From Alphaproteobacteria bacterium UBA6411 (lineage in GTDB: Bacteria; Pseudomonadota; Alphaproteobacteria; CAAGCB01; CAG-977): DNA of 64,000 nt. Every line of letters starts with the position of its first letter. The stretch's first letter is position 1. This document shows positions 8,284 to 15,570 of this stretch, one piece after another. The translations under genes were made by a program, and so were the position numbers. The notes beneath the pieces were generated by a model, which was given only the letters and a program-made list of their open reading frames with translations, had not been told where the DNA came from and ran no database searches. The stretch covers positions 1 to 64,000 of the forward strand of contig DJPN01000029.1 in NCBI GenBank assembly GCA_002438565.1, read 5' to 3'.

Positions 8284-10549
8284 AAGACTCTGTTTGTCGA
8301 TTGGCGGCGTGTTGCTGACTTCCGCCGTTATTGCCGCCGCCGTTCCGAAAAACGTCGTTGTTTTCTTTTTGCCCGTGTCCGATTTGGCGCACACGGATTC
8401 CCTGCATGAGTCCAAAACAACGCCGACACGGTCGGGAACGCTGACAAGCACGGTGACAAACACCTTGCCGTCGGATGCTTTATCCAAGCCCAATCCGCAC
8501 GGCATTGACGCGGCTGTCGGCGTTTCCCTGTACGACAAACCGGCGGAATGGACAAACAATCAAGCCGCCGACGCCGTTTTGACCCCTGCAAAAGTCATGA
8601 TTTTGCCCCCCGAAACACTGAAAACAAAGCGGCGGTCAAAGACGTTTTCCAAACCCGCGGCGGAACCCAATCCCGTGCAGGTCAGAATTTATCCTTTGAA
8701 AAACCCCGTCAAAGCTGTTAGGGCGGAAGCAAAAATCCGCTCGCTTCCTTTTACGCCGTACGCCCGCCTGCTGCCCCCCGCCGTTGTCGAAAATAAACGG
8801 CCGCAAGATAAAAGCGAATGGACGGAATGGGCTTTCGGCGAACTGAAAGAATGTAAAAACGATATGACGGACGTCCTGTCGACTTTGCATTGGCTGATGT
8901 CGACGGATAATTTGGACAACGGCCGAACGGTTTGTTCCGCAAAACAGGCCGTGTCGGATTATTTGCGCAAATGCCACCCGTGGCCGGCTCCTTATTACAC
9001 GCCGACAAACAACGATGTCCGCAAGAACGCCAATATGCAGAAAAGCGTCGATATCATCGAATCCGTTTACGGCAAGGAACAATGCGATGCGTTGGATTTG
9101 TCGCATGTCAACTTTGAAAAAGCGGAATTCGCCCAAGGAACAATGGCCGGAAACAATTTCTCAAATTCGTTTTTCAAAGGGGCGTATTTTTTAAATTCCG
9201 ATTTTTCGGAAACTTTGTTTTACGGGGCGGAATTGGATGATGTTTTATTTAAAGACGTCAATCTGTCCAAATCATTTTTCAAAGGCGCGAAAATGCGCTT
9301 TTCGCATTTACATTCCGTTGACGCTTCGACGGCGAATTTCGATGAAGCGGATTTGAGCAACACGCAAATCCGCGATGCGGTTTTGACTTTTTCATCGGTG
9401 AAAAACGCCAATATCGCCAACACCGCATGGCAAGATGTCATGGCTTACCGGCTGAATATGGACAATGTTCAAGCCCGCCAAGCCGCTTTCGACAACGTCG
9501 TGCTAGACGGCGCCCTTGCCGACAAAGCCGATTTTTCGCAAATCACCTGCCGGAACTGTTATATGAAAAGCGTGTCGTTGAAACAGTCGACTTTTTACAA
9601 AGCCGTGTTTGACAATGCGTTCATGGATCACGCCGTTTTGACACAAGCCGATTTCAGAAAGGCCGTTTTTAAAGGCAGTTTGATATTTCACGATGCGGTA
9701 TTTTACAAAGCCGATTTCGGCGGGGCGGACATTTCCGCGGTTTCCGATGTGCCTTTGAGCGAAATCAGACAGGCCGTCGTTGACAAAAAAACTTTGCCGC
9801 CCGAAAACTTTCCCGATTTCGATTCTGCGTTTTACGATGAACGGCTGTACCGTCAAAAATGGAAAAATAAACCGTTCCAATGTTCGCGTTCGGCATGCGA
9901 AGATGTTGTTTTGGGAAAATCAAGCGGTCAAAACATGGCGGTGAGGGCGATGACTTTGCTGGCCAATCCTCCGGCCGAGATGAACGACAGGCTTTGGGCA
10001 ATCTGCACGTTGGGATGCTTGGCGTCGCGCGACAAAAAACTGGAAAACGCCGCGGCGGATATTTTGGCCGAATATATCAGACAAGAGCGGCATTGGTCGG
10101 CGCAAACCGATTTGTTCAAACCGATACAACCGATGACGGACGATGTGGATTTGGCTTTGAAAGCGTTGACGGATAAAAAAATTCGTCGGGATTTGGGACA
10201 TCAAATCGATTTGTCGCAAACGGATTTGCGGCTGGCCGATTTGGAAAACGCCGATTTGCGCAATGTGAACTTTGCGGGATCGTATTTGGGCGGCGTCAAT
10301 ATGAAAAACGCCGAAACGGATGCCGAATATGACAACTTCGATCAAGCCGTCATCGACGAATTCACCCGATTGCCCGCCGGCATGGCGTCTTTTCAGCCGT
10401 ACCGCCTGCCCGAATCCGAATATCCCGACTGGTGGAAACCCGCAACGGTTCGCGCGCTGGTTCACGGATCGCAACCGTGGAATCAAATCATTGAAAACAC
10501 GCCGTTTTTGGATGAATACATTGCCGAATTCAAAAGGAAGACGCAATGA
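8267..10549 (+). CDS. pentapeptide-repeat envelope protein
   Basis: 760 residues from the ATG at 8267, chosen because GTGGAG lies just upstream and a hydrophobic N-terminal segment (residues about 8-34) follows. Residues about 278-495 form a long run of pentapeptide repeats with the A(D/N)(L/F)xx pattern (for example ANFDEADLSNTQI, AVFDNAFMDHAVL, ADFRKAVFKG), which should fold as a right-handed quadrilateral beta-helix. A second short block (about 643-681) includes ADLENADLRNVNFAG. The region between is unassigned. The N-terminal segment may be a signal peptide or an anchor, placing the helix in the periplasm. The partner is unknown. It overlaps the genes on both sides, so the three proteins are probably made together. 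Confidence 0.85.
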   Translation: MSKKFERLCLSIGGVLLTSAVIAAAVPKNVVVFFLPVSDLAHTDSLHESKTTPTRSGTLTSTVTNTLPSDALSKPNPHGIDAAVGVSLYDKPAEWTNNQAADAVLTPAKVMILPPETLKTKRRSKTFSKPAAEPNPVQVRIYPLKNPVKAVRAEAKIRSLPFTPYARLLPPAVVENKRPQDKSEWTEWAFGELKECKNDMTDVLSTLHWLMSTDNLDNGRTVCSAKQAVSDYLRKCHPWPAPYYTPTNNDVRKNANMQKSVDIIESVYGKEQCDALDLSHVNFEKAEFAQGTMAGNNFSNSFFKGAYFLNSDFSETLFYGAELDDVLFKDVNLSKSFFKGAKMRFSHLHSVDASTANFDEADLSNTQIRDAVLTFSSVKNANIANTAWQDVMAYRLNMDNVQARQAAFDNVVLDGALADKADFSQITCRNCYMKSVSLKQSTFYKAVFDNAFMDHAVLTQADFRKAVFKGSLIFHDAVFYKADFGGADISAVSDVPLSEIRQAVVDKKTLPPENFPDFDSAFYDERLYRQKWKNKPFQCSRSACEDVVLGKSSGQNMAVRAMTLLANPPAEMNDRLWAICTLGCLASRDKKLENAAADILAEYIRQERHWSAQTDLFKPIQPMTDDVDLALKALTDKKIRRDLGHQIDLSQTDLRLADLENADLRNVNFAGSYLGGVNMKNAETDAEYDNFDQAVIDEFTRLPAGMASFQPYRLPESEYPDWWKPATVRALVHGSQPWNQIIENTPFLDEYIAEFKRKTQ

Positions 10550-11406
10550 AAGCGGTGCTGTTGGCAATGCTGCTGCTGTTGCCCGAACACGTTCAAGCTT
10601 TGGATGCCAAGGCGGCGTACGAACGGGCGGAAGCTCTGGATGCCGCGGGAAAAAACACGGCGGATCTGCTTCCTTTGCTGGAGCAGGCCGCCCGAAGCGG
10701 AGAGGTCAAAGCTCAGCTGATGTTGGGAAAAATTTATCAGTTCGGCAGGCGCGGCGTGGCCAAAAATCCGGCTTTGGCGAAAAAATGGTACGATATGGCG
10801 GCGGCGCGCGGATCGTTGGAAGCCATGACGCAGCTTCAAATGATTTACATCAAATCGGGACATGAACATTTTAACACCGTTCAAGCGGAAGAAAACGTCA
10901 AATGGCTGACGGTCCAAGCGCGGCAGGGAAACGCGGAGGCGATTGTCAAGCTGGGCATTTTGGCGGAAACGGGAAAAAACGTTCCGCAAGATTTCGCTCG
11001 TGCCGCAGAACTGTACGAAACAGCGGCGAAAATGGGGCTGGCGCAGGCTCAAACCCGTTTGGGAATGTTGTACGAAGACGGAAAAGGCGTGCCTCAGAAC
11101 AATGAAAAGGCGATAGAATGGCTGACAAAAGCTGCGGAACAAGGGTATGCCGGCGCGGGCAGAAAACTGGCGGAGCTGTATGCGTACGGTCTGGCCGATC
11201 CGTCAAAAGCGTATGCGTGGCTGGTATTAAGTTTGTCCGAACTGTTTCCGAATGTGCAAAATTTGGTTGAAGTGTCGCCCGATTTGGAGCGTTTGCTCAA
11301 TACAATGACCCCGCAACAGGTCGAAAACGGACAGAAACTGGCCGGCGAATACGCGGAAATCATCCGTTCCAACAAAAAAAGAGCGGAACATCAAAAAAGT
11401 CCTTGA
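10546..11406 (+). CDS. exported Sel1-like (TPR) repeat protein
   Basis: 286 residues. A Sec signal peptide (MKAVLLAMLLLLPEHVQA) is followed by successive Sel1-like repeats with the AxxxLGxxYxxGxGVxxxxxxAxxWxxxAA pattern, for example at residues about 60-95 and 125-210; GKGVPQNNEKAIEWLTKAAEQG is the best copy. Such solenoids bind other proteins, often in the periplasm. The start overlaps the pentapeptide gene by 4 bases (ATGA). It is the last gene of this operon, followed by the initiator tRNA promoter. Confidence 0.87.
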   Translation: MKAVLLAMLLLLPEHVQALDAKAAYERAEALDAAGKNTADLLPLLEQAARSGEVKAQLMLGKIYQFGRRGVAKNPALAKKWYDMAAARGSLEAMTQLQMIYIKSGHEHFNTVQAEENVKWLTVQARQGNAEAIVKLGILAETGKNVPQDFARAAELYETAAKMGLAQAQTRLGMLYEDGKGVPQNNEKAIEWLTKAAEQGYAGAGRKLAELYAYGLADPSKAYAWLVLSLSELFPNVQNLVEVSPDLERLLNTMTPQQVENGQKLAGEYAEIIRSNKKRAEHQKSP

Positions 11407-11431
11407 CTTTTAAGCGTCAACCGCATATATA
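11403..11431 (+). promoter_or_regulatory. promoter for tRNA-fMet
   Basis: A -35 TTGACT (11403-11408) and -10 TATATA (11426-11431) are separated by exactly 17 bases, 32 bases upstream of the mature tRNA. The -35 begins inside the end of the Sel1-repeat gene. Confidence 0.75.
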
Positions 11432-11463
11432 AAATCCATATCGCAACGCGATACAGTTTTTAT

Positions 11464-11536
<73 letters not shown>

Positions 11537-11541
<5 letters not shown>

Positions 11542-11584
11542 ACAAAAAAAAGCCACCCTAACAGGTGGCTTTTTTTTGTTGGGT
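11537..11584 (+). terminator. perfect palindromic terminator reaching into the tRNA 3' end
   Basis: Arms 11537-11557 and 11564-11584 are perfectly complementary over 21 bases with a 6-base loop. The core is a GCCACC/GGTGGC stem flanked by eight As and eight Ts, enough for termination. The outermost pairs use ACCCA, the last five bases of the tRNA itself. Confidence 0.85.
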
Positions 11585-11693
11585 AAAGGAGTTTGGTGAA
11601 TGAACATCTCAGGTTCGGCCGAAGCAAAGCGCAGGCAACGCCGGAACGGCGGCCCCGAAGGGGTGAGGGGCGACTGCTCCGAATAAATCCCGC
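11580..11693 (-). repeat. decayed inverted copy of the preceding tRNA-fMet with an insert
   Basis: Read against the reverse complement of the tRNA, this stretch starts TGGGT, then GGAGT, TGAAC, CTCA and TCAGGTT in order, and ends GACTGCTCC (11672-11680) and ATCCCGC (11687-11693), the reverse complement of the tRNA 5' end. The middle, about 11617-11670, is replaced by GC-rich small hairpins (CCCCGAAGGGG, CGCCGGAACGGCG). No coding gene fits in this interval. Confidence 0.6.
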
Positions 11694-11707
11694 TTCTGTG
11701 AGTTAAA

Positions 11708-12109
11708 TTAGTTGATTTGGTTTATCCAATCCAAATCTTCGCCGTTTTTTAATTCGTGGGGGACTTTGATGTATTTGCCCTCCAGATAGTCAATCATGGA
11801 CGGGCTGAGTTCGGAAATGCCTTCAAACAGCATGGTGCGGTTGAAATCACGGGTCATCAAATAATCCAGAATTTCCCACTTTTCTTCGTTGATTGCCAGC
11901 GACACGGCGTTTTGTTCGTTCGCGACGACCAAAGTCGGGTTCGCCCCCGCTTCCATCAGCATTTTGACGGCGGGCAGATTGTCGGATTCGACCGCCATGA
12001 ACAATAAAACGGCGATGTCCGCCCCCGCTTCAATCAACGCCGCGACGGCTTGCGCCAATTCCTGCGCCGAAGCATCTTTGTTTTTCAAAACGGTTTCATA
12101 AGCGGGCAT
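11708..12109 (-). CDS. small ankyrin-repeat protein
   Basis: 133 residues with no signal peptide. Residues about 15-90 contain ankyrin-type helices and loops: AALIEAGADIAVLLFMAV and AVKMLMEAGANP are clear repeat segments, then VSLAINEEKWEILDYLM. The C-terminal 40 residues leave the repeat pattern. It should bind another protein in the cytosol; the partner is unknown. GAGGAGAG precedes the ATG at 12109. It is transcribed alone, between the tRNA remnant and the divergent flavin operon. Confidence 0.8.
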   Translation of the reverse strand: MPAYETVLKNKDASAQELAQAVAALIEAGADIAVLLFMAVESDNLPAVKMLMEAGANPTLVVANEQNAVSLAINEEKWEILDYLMTRDFNRTMLFEGISELSPSMIDYLEGKYIKVPHELKNGEDLDWINQIN

Positions 12110-12186
12110 GTTACTCTCCTCTTGTTCAAACGCCGCGAAGCATAATGCGCAAAACCCCGTTTGTCAAACCAAAGCGAAAAAATGTC

Positions 12187-12217
12187 TTGACTTAAAGTGA
12201 ACTCTAAAGGTTATCAT
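12187..12217 (+). promoter_or_regulatory. MerR-family type promoter with 19-bp spacer and dyad
   Basis: -35 TTGACT (12187-12192) and -10 TATCAT (12212-12217) are 19 bases apart, the over-long spacing typical of MerR-controlled promoters. The spacer holds the dyad TTAAAGT-GA-ACTCTAA (6 of 7 positions symmetric), close to the operators I recall for the NmlR/AdhR branch. It drives the exported flavoprotein operon 25 bases downstream. No merR gene is adjacent. Confidence 0.7.
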
Positions 12218-12241
12218 TTTTCCATTCAAGGAGCGAATCGG

Positions 12242-12883
12242 ATGAACAGACGCGATTTTATCAAGAAAACAATGCAGACGACGGCGGCTGTCGTCGGCAC
12301 GGCGGCGCTGAGCCGTATTGCCGTCGCCGCAAAAGAGCGGGAGAAGCAGAAAATGAAAATCCTTGTTTTAACGGGCAGTCCCCGCAAAAACGGAAATTCT
12401 AACACTTTGGCGGACAGCTTTATCAAAGGGGCGACCGAAGCGGGGCATGAAGTCGTGCGCTTTGATTCGGCGTTTAAAAACGTGCATCCGTGCATTGCCT
12501 GCAATTCGTGCGGCATGGACGGTCCGTGCGTGTTCAAGGATGATTTTGAATTCGTGCGCGACAATATCGTTACAGCCGATGCGGTCGTGTTCGCGACGCC
12601 GATGTATTATTTCGGCGTTTCCGCGCAGCTGAAGGCCGTGATTGATCGCTTTTACGCGATTAACAGCAAAATTCACCGTCCCAAAAAGGCGGTGTTGCTG
12701 ATGACGTACGCCAACACGGCGGCTTCGCAGGCGAAACCGATTGAAAGCCACTATAAAGTGCTGCTGGACTATTTAGGCTGGCAGGACGCGGGGCAAGTGA
12801 TTGCTTCGGGCGTGTGGCAGGCGGGCGCGGTCAACGGAACGCCGTATGTCGAACAGGCTTACAAACTGGGGAGAAACTTATGA
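12242..12883 (+). CDS. Tat-exported NADPH-dependent FMN reductase-like flavoprotein
   Basis: 213 residues from the ATG at 12242, which has AAGGAG upstream and is followed by a twin-arginine signal (MNRRDFIKK, then a hydrophobic stretch ending near AVAA). The mature domain is flavodoxin-like of the NADPH-dependent FMN reductase / iron-sulfur flavoprotein family: TGSPRKNGNSNTLA near residue 42 is the FMN phosphate loop and TPMYYFGVSAQLKAVIDR is the conserved second flavin loop. Cysteines in CIACNSCG...C follow the spacing of iron-sulfur flavoproteins, but a cluster is unproven. Tat export suggests the cofactor is inserted before crossing the membrane. First gene of a three-gene operon of exported proteins. 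Confidence 0.87.
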   Translation: MNRRDFIKKTMQTTAAVVGTAALSRIAVAAKEREKQKMKILVLTGSPRKNGNSNTLADSFIKGATEAGHEVVRFDSAFKNVHPCIACNSCGMDGPCVFKDDFEFVRDNIVTADAVVFATPMYYFGVSAQLKAVIDRFYAINSKIHRPKKAVLLMTYANTAASQAKPIESHYKVLLDYLGWQDAGQVIASGVWQAGAVNGTPYVEQAYKLGRNL

Positions 12884-13614
12884 AATTCGTAAAATATGCA
12901 CTGGTTGCGACGGCGTGTGCCGTATCGGGCTTTGCAAACGCGGAGGAAACGATGAACGAAAAAACGGACGGGGTTTATGAGGAATTGTTCCAAGGAAAAC
13001 GGACGGCGAGTCCGACCGATCCCGAATTGCTGGAAACTTTGCAGCAGTACATTTTCGGCGAAGTGTTCTTTATCGGCGATTTGGACAACAAAACGCGCGA
13101 ACTGATTACGGTGTCGTCGCTGGCGGCTTTGCAGACTTTGCCTCAGCTGAAAGCGCACATCAACGCCGCGCTGAACGTCGGCAACACGCCTTTGGAAGTG
13201 CGGGAAGCGATTTACGCCTGCGCGCCCTTTATCGGGTATCCGCGCACGCTGAACGCGGTCGGAGCGTTTAACGAAGTCGCCAAGGCGCGCGGGATTGAAC
13301 TGCCGCTGGAATCCGCGGCGGGGGCGGAACGCAAGCGGCTGGACGAAACGGCTTCGGCGAAAGACGCGGCAAAAGCTTTTTATGCCGATTACGCGTCGCG
13401 CAGCGGCTTGGAACCGAAAAAACGCGAATTGCTGTCTTTGGTCGTTGCGGCGGCTTTGGGCGCAAAGGACGAAGCCGAACACCGCATCAAAACGAACTTG
13501 AAAATCGGCAACGGCAAGGATGTCTTGACCGCCGCGGTTGTTCAGGCGATGCCGTACATCGGCGCGCCCGCGGCGATGAGAACAATCGAGGAAATCAAAG
13601 AGGTCGAAAAATGA
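12880..13614 (+). CDS. exported carboxymuconolactone decarboxylase-fold protein (two domains)
   Basis: 244 residues from the ATG at 12880, which overlaps the previous stop (ATGA); the choice is supported by a Sec signal peptide (MKFVKYALVATACAVSGFANA). Two CMD-type helical domains follow, residues about 50-135 and 150-235; each has the RELITVSSLAAL / RELLSLVVAAAL helix and the EAIYACAPFIGYP / AAVVQAMPYIGAP motif. Only the first has a cysteine at the catalytic position and neither has the CxxC of AhpD. It probably acts in the periplasm with its flavoprotein neighbours; the substrate is unknown. Confidence 0.85.
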   Translation: MKFVKYALVATACAVSGFANAEETMNEKTDGVYEELFQGKRTASPTDPELLETLQQYIFGEVFFIGDLDNKTRELITVSSLAALQTLPQLKAHINAALNVGNTPLEVREAIYACAPFIGYPRTLNAVGAFNEVAKARGIELPLESAAGAERKRLDETASAKDAAKAFYADYASRSGLEPKKRELLSLVVAAALGAKDEAEHRIKTNLKIGNGKDVLTAAVVQAMPYIGAPAAMRTIEEIKEVEK

Positions 13615-14162
13615 AAAAAGCAATGATGTTCGGGGCGGCTTTATTGGCGGCTCTGGGTTTTGGAACGGCGCAAGCCGGGGAGGTCGACATGACAGGCAAA
13701 AAAGTTTTGGTCGCTTATTATTCGTACAGCGGCAACACGAAAACGGTGGCGGAAGCGATTCACGCCAAAGTCGGCGGCGATTTGTTTGAAATCAAAGCGG
13801 AAGGAACTTATCCAGCCGAATACCGTCCGATGACGGAACAGGCAAAACAGGAAATTTTAAGCGGTTTCCGCCCCAAACTGACAACAAGCGTTCCCAATAT
13901 GGCGCAATATGACGTCGTGTTCATCGGATCGCCCAACTGGTGGGGAACGATTACGCCGCAAGTCAGCAGCTTCTTGGAAAGCTATGATTTTGCGGGCAAA
14001 ACGGTTGTTCCCTTTATCACGCACGGCGGCGGCGGACGTCAGCGCACAATCGCCGACATGACCAATCAATGCAAAGGCTGCACGGTTGTCCAAGACGGTT
14101 GGCACGGATACGGAAACGACACTGACGGTTTGAGCGACTGGCTGGACAGGATTTCCAAATAA
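13611..14162 (+). CDS. Sec-exported flavodoxin
   Basis: 183 residues. A signal peptide (MKKAMMFGAALLAALGFGTAQA) precedes a flavodoxin domain: the FMN phosphate-binding loop YYSYSGNTKTVAEAI near residue 38, and GSPNWWGTITPQV with the aromatic loop near residue 104; HGGGGRQRTIADM follows. Flavodoxins are normally cytosolic one-electron carriers, so a signal peptide is notable, though known in some bacteria. It starts in a 4-base overlap with the CMD-fold gene and the operon ends at a terminator. Confidence 0.88.
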   Translation: MKKAMMFGAALLAALGFGTAQAGEVDMTGKKVLVAYYSYSGNTKTVAEAIHAKVGGDLFEIKAEGTYPAEYRPMTEQAKQEILSGFRPKLTTSVPNMAQYDVVFIGSPNWWGTITPQVSSFLESYDFAGKTVVPFITHGGGGRQRTIADMTNQCKGCTVVQDGWHGYGNDTDGLSDWLDRISK

Positions 14163-14175
14163 CGGTAAAACAATG

Positions 14176-14206
14176 AAAAACGCCCTTTTAAACGGGGCGT
14201 TTTTTT
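14176..14206 (+). terminator. rho-independent terminator
   Basis: AAAAACGCCC (14176-14185) pairs with GGGCGTTTTT (14195-14204) and a T-run continues to 14206. It closes the exported flavin operon. Confidence 0.85.
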
Positions 14207-14263
14207 ATAGAACTTGAAAACTCCTTCAAAATATGACATTATGTTATAATTTGGAGGGATGAA

Positions 14264-14530
14264 ATGAGAAAGAAAAAACAGACTCAATCCGCCGAAATGG
14301 TGGATTATTTGATTGATACGGTCAAGGAAGTAATAGAGGTTGCGCGGCAGCCCGTTCCTGTTCTGGACAAATCGGGACATCCGACGGGGATGACGGAATA
14401 TCAATCGGCGACTGTGCTGAAGGGCTGCGAGCTGCTTGCCAAGCTGCTGGGAACGCTGAAAGAGCCGGACGACAAGCCCGTTTCGGTGCAAATCGTGTCC
14501 TATCGGGATGCGGAAGAATCGGACGGATAA
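14264..14530 (+). CDS. small hypothetical protein, faintly like a terminase small-subunit C-terminus
   Basis: 88 residues with a strong GGAGGG site before the ATG. The N-terminus is basic (MRKKKQTQ), then a helical body, VLDKSGHPTGMTEYQS, and KGCELLAKLLGTLKEP, which recalls the segment seen before the C-terminus of phage terminase small subunits; the tail PVSVQIVSY is also of that style. No other phage gene is nearby, so a domesticated or leftover fragment is possible. The match is by eye and weak. The last 31 bases overlap the convergent ankyrin gene. Confidence 0.65.
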   Translation: MRKKKQTQSAEMVDYLIDTVKEVIEVARQPVPVLDKSGHPTGMTEYQSATVLKGCELLAKLLGTLKEPDDKPVSVQIVSYRDAEESDG

Positions 14531-14967
14531 TAATCGGGATTAAGGATGTCGGCCGTTTCCGTATCGCGCAATTTCGGGTTCAGCGCCAAATAGTCCGCCG
14601 CTGTTTTACCCAAAATATCGCGGACGTTCAACAACGCTCCGTTGGTTACCAGCGCGCGCACGACGTCTGGATTTGAATTGTAGTGGACGGCGTAAAACAA
14701 AGCCGTCCATCCCGTTTTCGGGTGCAGTTTATTCGGATTTGCGCCGTTGGAAATCAATACATAAGGCACTAAAGCGTCGGGATTGTTTTTCGCGGCGATC
14801 ATCAGCGCGGTCATGCCCGTTTCATCGGCGTCTTCTGCGTTTGCGCCCTTGTGCAGCAAAGCTTCAATCGCCATATTATCACCATCGACGACGGCTTGCA
14901 GTATCGGCGTATATCCGTCGGCGCGGACGGGCAGGGCAAACAGCAAAAGCAAAAACAACAGGCGCAT
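14500..14967 (-). CDS. exported ankyrin-repeat protein
   Basis: 155 residues. A short Sec signal peptide (MRLLFLLLLFALPVRA) is followed by three to four ankyrin repeats: GYTPILQAVVDGDNMAIEALL, MTALMIAAKNNPDALVPYVL and WTALFYAVHYNSNPDVVRALV, each ending in a GAN/GA loop, then GKTAADYLAL. It should sit in the periplasm and bind a protein partner. It is followed by no obvious terminator and converges on the small gene at 14264-14530. Exported ankyrin proteins in bacteria are sometimes linked to catalase or oxidative protection; nothing here proves that. Confidence 0.85.
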   Translation of the reverse strand: MRLLFLLLLFALPVRADGYTPILQAVVDGDNMAIEALLHKGANAEDADETGMTALMIAAKNNPDALVPYVLISNGANPNKLHPKTGWTALFYAVHYNSNPDVVRALVTNGALLNVRDILGKTAADYLALNPKLRDTETADILNPDYYPSDSSASR

Positions 14968-14999
14968 AAAAATATCCTATGTTTTGTAAAAAATAACAG

Positions 15000-15079
15000 A
15001 ATCGAAATCGCGAATCCCACAAGGGGCGTGCCAATGCGTGCACGGGACTGCCACGGGCTACGCCCTCACAGTTTCGATT
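15000..15079. repeat. 80-bp palindromic repeat, copy A
   Basis: Begins AATCGAAATCGCGAA and ends CAGTTTCGATT; the ends are near-perfect inverted repeats, with an internal GCACGGGACTGC block shared with copies B and C. The 388-base gap 14968-15355 holds only these repeats and a terminator. Confidence 0.75.
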
Positions 15080-15108
15080 CCTCATTTTTTTTTCGATAGG
15101 AAACCAAG

Positions 15109-15185
15109 AATCGAAATTGCGAACCCCGTAAGGGGGCGTGCCATTGTCTGCATGGGACTGCTTCGCTTTGCTCGCAGTTTCGATT
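15109..15185. repeat. 80-bp palindromic repeat, copy B
   Basis: Begins AATCGAAATTGCGAA and ends CTCGCAGTTTCGATT, giving 14-base terminal inverted repeats with one or two mismatches. The internal part reads GCATGGGACTGC. Same orientation as copy A. Confidence 0.75.
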
Positions 15186-15211
15186 TTTATTTATTATCAA
15201 TCAGATAAATA

Positions 15212-15292
15212 ATACCGAAATTGCGCGGAGCGTAGCGACAAAGCAATCTTGTGATTGGTCGGCACGGGACTGCTTGGCTCACCGTTTCGATT
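15212..15292. repeat. 80-bp palindromic repeat, copy C
   Basis: Begins ATACCGAAATTGCG and ends ACCGTTTCGATT, more diverged at the left end than A and B, with the same GGCACGGGACTGCTT core. It ends 18 bases before the rpmG terminator stem. Confidence 0.65.
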
Positions 15293-15309
15293 TTTCGCGG
15301 CAACATACA

Positions 15310-15337
15310 AAAAAAGCCCGAACGAACGGGCTTTTTT
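15310..15337 (-). terminator. rho-independent terminator of rpmG
   Basis: AAAAAAGCCCG (15310-15320) and CGGGCTTTTTT (15327-15337) form an 11-bp stem with loop AACGAA. A and T runs on both sides would allow termination in both directions; the gene ended here is rpmG on the minus strand. Confidence 0.88.
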
Positions 15338-15355
15338 GTTTTGAAACGAAACGCC

Positions 15356-15523
15356 TTAGCGCATTTTCGTTTCTTTGAAAACAACGTGCTTGCGCGCTTT
15401 CGGATCGTACTTTTTCAAGCTGAGTTTTTCAGTTTTCGTACGGGGGTTTTTCTTCGTGGTGTAGAAGTAGCCCGTTCCGGCGGTGCTTTCAAGCTTAATC
15501 TGTAATGTAGCAGGCTTTGCCAT
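15356..15523 (-). CDS. rpmG: 50S ribosomal protein L33
   Basis: A 55-residue protein read on the minus strand, too short for many gene finders. It starts MAKPATLQIKLESTAGTG, then YFYTTKKNPRTK, and ends HVVFKETKMR, the standard bacterial L33 without the zinc-binding cysteines. L33 is a small protein of the large ribosomal subunit near the E site. It follows the S41 protease gene by 47 bases and is the last gene of the plsY-dprA-topA-rnr block, its usual place in alphaproteobacteria. GGGTGA upstream is a weak ribosome-binding site. Confidence 0.95.
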   Translation of the reverse strand: MAKPATLQIKLESTAGTGYFYTTKKNPRTKTEKLSLKKYDPKARKHVVFKETKMR

Positions 15524-15570
15524 GACAATTCACCCATCAAAAAAATCAAAAACGATAGCTTGAAAATACC

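Noticed and set aside
7729..8559. A 276-codon minus-strand frame over the rhodanese-fold gene and divergent promoter
   Set aside because: It covers the promoter region and the start of two well-supported plus-strand genes and shows no domain.
14242..14250. TGTTATAAT as an extended -10 promoter for the small gene at 14264
   Set aside because: Transcription would start inside the ribosome-binding site, leaving almost no leader; a good -35 at proper distance is also missing.
15000..15292. Repeat array as a CRISPR
   Set aside because: Only three diverged units of about 80 bases with inverted ends and unequal spacing; no cas genes in the window.
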